Origin: Clostridia bacterium
GTDB lineage: Bacteria; Bacillota_A; Clostridia; Christensenellales; Borkfalkiaceae
Length of the DNA stretch: 9,380 bases
NCBI GenBank assembly: GCA_017462425.1
Contig: JAFTRD010000178.1
Coordinates: 1-9,380 of the forward strand
Reading direction: 5' to 3'
In this document: positions 5,876 through 9,380 of the stretch, piece after piece
How positions within the stretch are numbered: position 1 is the first letter of the stretch
Layout of the letters: every line of letters starts with the position of its first letter
Made by a program: the position numbers and the translations under genes
The notes under the pieces: model-generated
The model's database searches: none
What the model was told of the DNA's origin: nothing
The model's input: only the letters and a program-made list of their open reading frames with translations

Positions 5876-6191
5876 TCCGGCTTTTCCTCCCGTTCTTTTT
5901 TGGACGGCATACAACGTTTTTTTCTTCGCCTACGACGGAAATAAAGAGCATAAATTATAAAAACACCCCACCCACGCCCGCATTGAAAGCCTGTTTTCAA
6001 ACGGTTTTGTAAAGGCGGAAACAAACGTATGAACGCACGATGATTTTTCTCTTTTATTATAGTGCATTTGAACGGAAAACGCAAGTTTTTTCTCTAAGAA
6101 AAACGCCCGTTCCATAGACAAAGTTATACGAACAATATAAAAAATGCAGTCCCCTTTCAATTTTAAAAGAAAAAAATTATTCAAAACACTA
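5876..6191. other. Intergenic region between the protease gene and the divergent membrane-protein gene
   Basis: AT-rich non-coding DNA. Besides the protease ribosome binding site and candidate promoter, it shows only minor structure: a 6-bp hairpin TTGAAA/TTTCAA at 5983-6000 inside the predicted protease leader, and an AT-only 6-bp hairpin at 6085-6104. The open frames crossing it have no ribosome binding sites and protein-unlike composition. I see no RNA gene or known riboswitch. Confidence 0.5.
6056..6084 (-). promoter_or_regulatory. Candidate promoter of the S41 protease gene
   Basis: Minus strand TTGCGT (6084-6079), a 17-base spacer and TATAAT (6061-6056). The -10 is perfect and the -35 only half matches. 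It would give a leader of about 170 bases. Another TATAAT (5959-5954) nearer the gene has no usable -35 (TGCGGG at the right spot). Confidence 0.45.
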
Positions 6192-6220
6192 TTGACAAGC
6201 CACCCATGTCGTGGTATAAT
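6192..6220 (+). promoter_or_regulatory. Perfect consensus sigma-A promoter
   Basis: TTGACA (6192-6197), exactly 17 bases, TATAAT (6215-6220), with TG one base before the -10 as an extended element. The spacer contains an inverted repeat CCAC (6200-6203) / GTGG (6211-6214) that could bind a regulator. Expected start is near 6227, giving a leader of about 138 bases to the ATG at 6365. Confidence 0.88.
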
Positions 6221-6290
6221 AGCCCAGACGAATATTATATAAATTAGACAAAATATTAAACGTTATTCATTGCATTTATATCTTATTTTT

Positions 6291-6335
6291 GGACATGGTC
6301 CCTTGGTTTTTATAAAATGACGCCAACGTGGGACC
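6291..6335 (+). other. Structured 5' leader hairpin with an alternative fold
   Basis: GGTCCC (6297-6302) pairs with GGGACC (6330-6335), and TTGG (6303-6306) pairs with CCAA (6323-6326), leaving a 3-base bulge (CGT). A smaller competing hairpin GGAC (6291-6294) / GTCC (6298-6301) uses the same bases, so the two folds exclude each other. No T run follows, so it is not a terminator. It lies 20 bases before the CAGGAG ribosome binding site. No known riboswitch class is recognised. Confidence 0.4.
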
Positions 6336-6364
6336 GAAAAAAATATAAAACAGGAGCCGCAACT

Positions 6365-8923
6365 ATGAGCAAAAAAATGAAGTTCGATGATGCAACTTAC
6401 GAAGATGCTGCGACCCAAAAAGATACGTCTTCCGGTTCATATTCGTTTTTGAAATTCGTAAGTATTCTTTTGTTGGGTGGTATGATTGCAGGGTTGTTTA
6501 TCCCCTATTATTTCTCTTTTTCAGGTGGAAAATTCAGCGTATCCGACACATCTATCGCCGGTGGAGAATATACCATTTTCAATCATCTGGTAAAGCTTTT
6601 CAAGGATTTTCTTAACTCTGGTTCAATCAGAAGGACTGACTTTTTAAGAATGGTGTATTATAACAAATATACGTTCGGTATCGTCGCCGCCACTTTGTTA
6701 ATGGCAATCACCACCTTAATTACTCTGTTCACCAAGAAAAGCGCCCCGGTATGGTTCCGCATTACCTGCGTGATTGCCTTCGTGGTGCTTGCTGCTTACG
6801 GTGGAAACCTCATTGTCGACAAAACCTTTGCGGTGGACGCCGTGTTGATTACCTGCGGCGTTGCCACGCTTGCCATGATTCTACACGCGCTCTCGCAGAA
6901 AAAATCGTTGATACCCGTATTCAGTTTTTGTTTGTTGATTACGGCAATGGTATTTACCGCCTGTTACACCTTCTTCGACGACGGGAAGGTGCTGGCAGCC
7001 TCTTCGGTTGGGTATTTCTTAAACTTAGCCAGAAACGTTACGTTGGAAATTTTCACGAGAGACTTCGCTTTCAGTTTCCCTTCCGTGCAGTATTATCAAC
7101 TAATTGCTTACATAATGTTTGCGCTGTTGGTCGTAAACGCCGTATTCACCGCATTCCAGATGGGCTTTATCAAAAGCAATGCCTTCACCGCTCTGCGTTA
7201 TTTGGCTCTCTTCGGCGTTACGGTTGCGGCAATGCTGATGACCCTGTTCTACGTTAAAACCGAAAACACGATGCGAATTTTCGTTCCCTATATGTTGTTT
7301 GCGGTTTACATTTTAATTGCGTTCGTATTCAGCGTTATGGACGGCTTCGTGCAGAAAATGCAAAAAGCCGAAAAAATGGAAATCGTGTTGGACGAAAAGC
7401 TGGAAAAAGAAATGGACGCTGCGGCGCAGCCTGTAGTCGCCGAAGCAGTACCGCCTACGCCCAATACCGACGCGCCTGCGCCCAATACCGAATCTCCTAC
7501 GCCCGGCGCAGCGCCCGAACAACTGGCTATACCGCAGCTGCCGCCAATCTATCCCTATCCGTACGGGCAGAACTACGCGTATCCACACCCTCAATACGGG
7601 CAAGGATATATGCATCCACACCCTCAATGGGGCTACCAACCTGCGCCTAATATTTACATAAACATTACCCCGAACGGTGTAACGACCCCCAGCCCTACAC
7701 AACAACCCACGCCTCAACCAACAGCGGAACCCGTACCCGTGGCGGTGGCACCCGAACCCCAGAAAGCAAAACCCGTTGTTACGGGGGATCAGTTGAGCTT
7801 TTTCGATGACCAGACCGTTCAAGACGAACCCACGCCCGAAACAACACAGCCTACCACGACACCGGCAGTCCCTGCCGTAGCAGCGACCCCCGCCGTGGTA
7901 GCAACGCCCGTACTGGTAGAACGCAATACCGCAATAAAAACGGAAAGTGTTAAAGCCGCAGAGCCCGTTAAAGCTGTTAACGCAACGCCTGTAAAAAAAC
8001 AACGCCGCAGCATTTGTCTGCTGTTTGCCTTTTTTGCAGCGCTGGTTGCCTTGGGTGTATTCCTATATACTTATAATAAAGACGTTCTGCCTTTCTTTGA
8101 AAGCTTTACCTTTAATTCTTTGAAGAATCAAGAATTCTTGCTTATCGGCGGATTTATGCTGAGCGCAGCGCTGGGCGTTCTTTTCTCCCTTATCGCGCTG
8201 ATTAAGCCGAATAAATTCTGCGCCTTTTTATCCTTCCTCCTCTACGGCTCGGCTGCCGCAACGTGTCTGGTATATATTCAATCCTATCAAGGCGGTATTT
8301 GGGCTAAATTTATCGATTTTAAAGGTCTTTCCATTACCGTTATCGTTTGCGTGATTCTCTCCGTATTCTTCTCGTTTATCGGAATGTTCAGAACCCGTGG
8401 CGGTAGAAAAGAAAAAGTCGTTGCAGACGATATCGACGACATTATGGAGGAAATGGACTCCGCCGCCGCACCGACAGAGATAGCAGCGCCGACAGTCATG
8501 GCGACCCCGACGGTTATGGCAACCCCGACGGTTATGGCAACCCCGACAGCGACCCCCATTGCCGCGCCCACGCCACAGCCCGTGCCGGTCAGCGCACCGA
8601 CTCCCGTTGCCGCACCGATTCTACAGCCCGTGCCGATCAGCGCACCGATGCCCGTACAGACGTACAGTCCTAACGCTATGGCAAATTTAGAGGAAGAACC
8701 GGAGGCTGACGCATTCTTAAGAACTCTCTCCCCTGCCAATAAGCGTGAGTTCAACCGACTGTTTTTACAAGGAAATGCACCTGCATATTTGCCGAAATAT
8801 AAGGTGGAGGGCAATAATACTGTGTTCTTCGATGCAATTTTCGTGCACTTGGGAAAGATACGGCCTTTGATTTCCGATTCTCTGTTAGGCGATATTTACG
8901 ATTTCATGCAGTTGAAAAAATAA
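6365..8923 (+). CDS. Large modular polytopic membrane protein of unknown function
   Basis: 852 residues, no recognised family. A hydrophilic N-terminus of about 27 residues precedes eight predicted membrane helices (about 29-51, 103-122, 128-151, 155-177, 181-203, 244-268, 276-297, 304-326). A charged, probably coiled segment (329-352) and a Pro/Thr/Ala/Tyr-rich linker (353-545) follow. Four more helices (549-570, 590-613, 617-638, 655-675), an acidic stretch (687-698), a second Pro/Ala/Thr linker with repeats (703-769) and a compact C-terminal domain (about 775-852) complete it. Positive residues after even-numbered helices put the N-terminus, linkers and C-terminal domain in the cytoplasm. 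Helices 1-4, 5-8 and 9-12 share one layout (helix, longer outside loop, hairpin, helix), which suggests a triplicated module. ATG 6365 has CAGGAG 8 bases upstream; an earlier in-frame ATG (6317) lies in the leader hairpin without such a site. A consensus promoter and a strong terminator frame it as a single-gene unit. No catalytic motif is seen; a scaffold or envelope role is only a guess. Confidence 0.88.
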   Translation: MSKKMKFDDATYEDAATQKDTSSGSYSFLKFVSILLLGGMIAGLFIPYYFSFSGGKFSVSDTSIAGGEYTIFNHLVKLFKDFLNSGSIRRTDFLRMVYYNKYTFGIVAATLLMAITTLITLFTKKSAPVWFRITCVIAFVVLAAYGGNLIVDKTFAVDAVLITCGVATLAMILHALSQKKSLIPVFSFCLLITAMVFTACYTFFDDGKVLAASSVGYFLNLARNVTLEIFTRDFAFSFPSVQYYQLIAYIMFALLVVNAVFTAFQMGFIKSNAFTALRYLALFGVTVAAMLMTLFYVKTENTMRIFVPYMLFAVYILIAFVFSVMDGFVQKMQKAEKMEIVLDEKLEKEMDAAAQPVVAEAVPPTPNTDAPAPNTESPTPGAAPEQLAIPQLPPIYPYPYGQNYAYPHPQYGQGYMHPHPQWGYQPAPNIYINITPNGVTTPSPTQQPTPQPTAEPVPVAVAPEPQKAKPVVTGDQLSFFDDQTVQDEPTPETTQPTTTPAVPAVAATPAVVATPVLVERNTAIKTESVKAAEPVKAVNATPVKKQRRSICLLFAFFAALVALGVFLYTYNKDVLPFFESFTFNSLKNQEFLLIGGFMLSAALGVLFSLIALIKPNKFCAFLSFLLYGSAAATCLVYIQSYQGGIWAKFIDFKGLSITVIVCVILSVFFSFIGMFRTRGGRKEKVVADDIDDIMEEMDSAAAPTEIAAPTVMATPTVMATPTVMATPTATPIAAPTPQPVPVSAPTPVAAPILQPVPISAPMPVQTYSPNAMANLEEEPEADAFLRTLSPANKREFNRLFLQGNAPAYLPKYKVEGNNTVFFDAIFVHLGKIRPLISDSLLGDIYDFMQLKK
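7581..7628 (+). repeat. Direct repeat in the first linker
   Basis: The 15-base ATCCACACCCTCAAT occurs at 7581-7595 and 7614-7628, a 33-base period coding His-Pro-Gln repeats (YPHPQYG / MHPHPQWG) in a Tyr/Pro-rich stretch of the membrane protein. Confidence 0.75.
8492..8545 (+). repeat. Three tandem 18-base repeats in the second linker
   Basis: Three in-frame 18-base units (8492-8509, 8510-8527, 8528-8545) each code TVMATP. Units 2 and 3 are identical (ACGGTTATGGCAACCCCG); unit 1 differs at three positions. The identity suggests recent slippage duplication. Confidence 0.9.
8561..8656 (+). repeat. Two tandem 48-base repeats in the second linker
   Basis: Units 8561-8608 and 8609-8656 code AAPTPQPVPVSAPTPV and AAPILQPVPISAPMPV. 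The stretch CAGCCCGTGCCG is shared exactly. This is an older duplication than the adjacent 18-base repeats. Confidence 0.85.
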
Positions 8924-8947
8924 AACGTAAGAATAAACCGACAAACA

Positions 8948-8987
8948 AAAAAAGCGGCGCCGTTTATATGCGGTACCGCTTTTTTTT
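8948..8987 (+). terminator. Intrinsic terminator of the large membrane-protein gene
   Basis: AGCGGCGCCG (8953-8962) pairs with CGGTACCGCT (8971-8980) through a 10-bp stem with one C-A mismatch and one G-T pair, around an 8-base loop. It is flanked by an A run before and a run of eight T (8980-8987) after. The symmetric A/T flanks could also let it stop transcripts from the right. Confidence 0.92.
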
Positions 8988-8997
8988 AAATGAGATA

Positions 8998-9026
8998 TTT
9001 ACTTTTTCCTTATTCGATGTTATATT
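8998..9026 (+). promoter_or_regulatory. Promoter of the rightmost gene
   Basis: TTTACT (8998-9003), 17 bases, TATATT (9021-9026), with TG one base upstream of the -10 (extended form). It gives a leader of about 15 bases holding AAGGAGGT (9033-9040). Confidence 0.5.
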
Positions 9027-9047
9027 ATAAACAAGGAGGTGCTTTTG

Positions 9048-9380
9048 ATGAATAACATGTTATATGAAAAGACTTACCGAGTAGGGAAACAAAATAAGTG
9101 GAACGCTATCCTCAATTTTTCCTTTATTGCCCTTTGTCTCGTCTATTTCTTTGTACTCATTTTTACAACCGAGAATGAAAGCGGCGAGCTTGGGGAAGGT
9201 TTATCTTTGGCAATCCGCTTGGCAGGAGTCAGTTTTGTTTTAATCAGCGCAGCCATCGTCTTTTTAATAAACGGCATAACAAGCGCAATTATTTCATCAA
9301 AAATGCTAAAGTTGAGCCAAGGCGAAACAATAAAGAAGGGCGTTTTTACAGCGTCTATAATCATAAAAATGAGCCAAGGC
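9048..9380 (+). CDS. Small membrane protein of unknown function (partial, C-terminus off window)
   Basis: The 111 visible residues run open to the window's end. A short basic N-terminus (YEKTYRVGKQNKW) is followed by two predicted membrane helices, about 22-40 (LNFSFIALCLVYFFVLIF) and about 56-82 (AIRLAGVSFVLISAAIVFLI onward), joined by an acidic loop (TTENESGELGEG). A basic stretch (KMLKLSQGETIKKG) then leads into what may be a third helix. No family is recognised. The start has an excellent AAGGAGGT site with a 7-base spacer and its own promoter. The terminator before it separates it from the large membrane-protein gene, so joint function is not implied by operon structure. Confidence 0.8.
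   Translation, partial: MNNMLYEKTYRVGKQNKWNAILNFSFIALCLVYFFVLIFTTENESGELGEGLSLAIRLAGVSFVLISAAIVFLINGITSAIISSKMLKLSQGETIKKGVFTASIIIKMSQG

Noticed and set aside
5876..5914. TTG start for the S41 protease at 5914.
   Set aside because: No ribosome binding site before it; ATG 5875 has GGGAGG upstream, and that site would itself be coding in the longer form.
6326..6337. AACGTGGGACCG resembles the T-box core (TGGNACC).
   Set aside because: Only about 100 bases of leader precede it, no stem I/specifier loop or downstream terminator is present, and the gene is not an aminoacyl-tRNA synthetase or amino-acid gene. The match is explained by the simple hairpin arm.
6317..6364. Earlier in-frame ATG for the large membrane protein.
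   Set aside because: No ribosome binding site, lies in the loop of the leader hairpin, and the extra residues are atypical; ATG 6365 has CAGGAG at good spacing.
7313..8002. Minus-strand open frame coding a Cys/Gly/Arg-rich protein.
   Set aside because: It is the reverse reading of the Pro/Thr/Ala linker codons of the membrane protein; no promoter or ribosome binding site.
8287..8814. Minus-strand open frame with Gly/Val/Ala repeats looking like a glycine-zipper or silk-like protein.
   Set aside because: The repeats mirror the plus-strand 18- and 48-base repeats of the real gene; no start signals.
9312..9380. Repeated TGAGCCAAGGC (near 9314 and at the window's end).
   Set aside because: Only two 11-base copies inside a coding sequence, both reading Ser-Gln-Gly; not enough to call a functional repeat.

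Overview
This looks like ordinary chromosome from a spore-forming, Gram-positive (Bacillota) anaerobe, most likely of the Clostridia. The evidence is a CotF-type spore-coat gene pair, strong AGGAGG-type ribosome binding sites on most genes, sigma-A-type promoters close to consensus, compact intrinsic terminators, and a divergent NifS-like / DUF3343 pair of the kind found in clostridial genomes. Order or family cannot be fixed from the sequence. I see no tRNA, rRNA, CRISPR array, insertion sequence or phage structural gene.

Left part (1-2666), mostly minus strand. From right to left: a DUF3343 (putative Se/S carrier-like) gene, endonuclease III (nth) with a terminator, a two-gene spore-coat operon with a 4-base ATGA overlap and its own terminator, and a Dda/RecD-type superfamily 1 helicase that runs off the left edge. 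The helicase and nth share an unusual start layout. Each has a good -35/-10 pair with a 17-base spacer, and TATAAT ends exactly 6 bases before the ATG with no ribosome binding site, which predicts leaderless mRNAs.

Middle (2611-5875). A class V aminotransferase / cysteine desulfurase-like gene (plus) diverges from the DUF3343 gene and probably acts with it in sulfur or selenium handling. Then comes a divergent pair of small uncharacterised genes (3817-4167 minus, 4230-4544 plus) around a short promoter region. That region holds a sporulation-type promoter candidate and a near-palindrome lying across the second gene's start codon. A membrane-anchored PDZ/S41 protease (minus) ends in a 13-base tail-to-tail overlap with the second small gene.

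Right part (5876-9380). A roughly 490-base intergenic stretch carries a candidate protease promoter and, reading right, a textbook TTGACA-N17-TATAAT promoter with a roughly 138-base structured leader. It drives an 852-residue protein of unknown family: about twelve membrane helices that read as three repeated four-helix modules, two low-complexity Pro/Ala/Thr linkers coded by tandem DNA repeats, and a compact 75-residue C-terminal domain. A strong terminator follows. A new promoter then starts a second small membrane protein that is cut by the right edge.

The most interesting items are the paired leaderless architecture on two DNA-processing genes and the modular 852-residue membrane protein with its strong promoter and leader.
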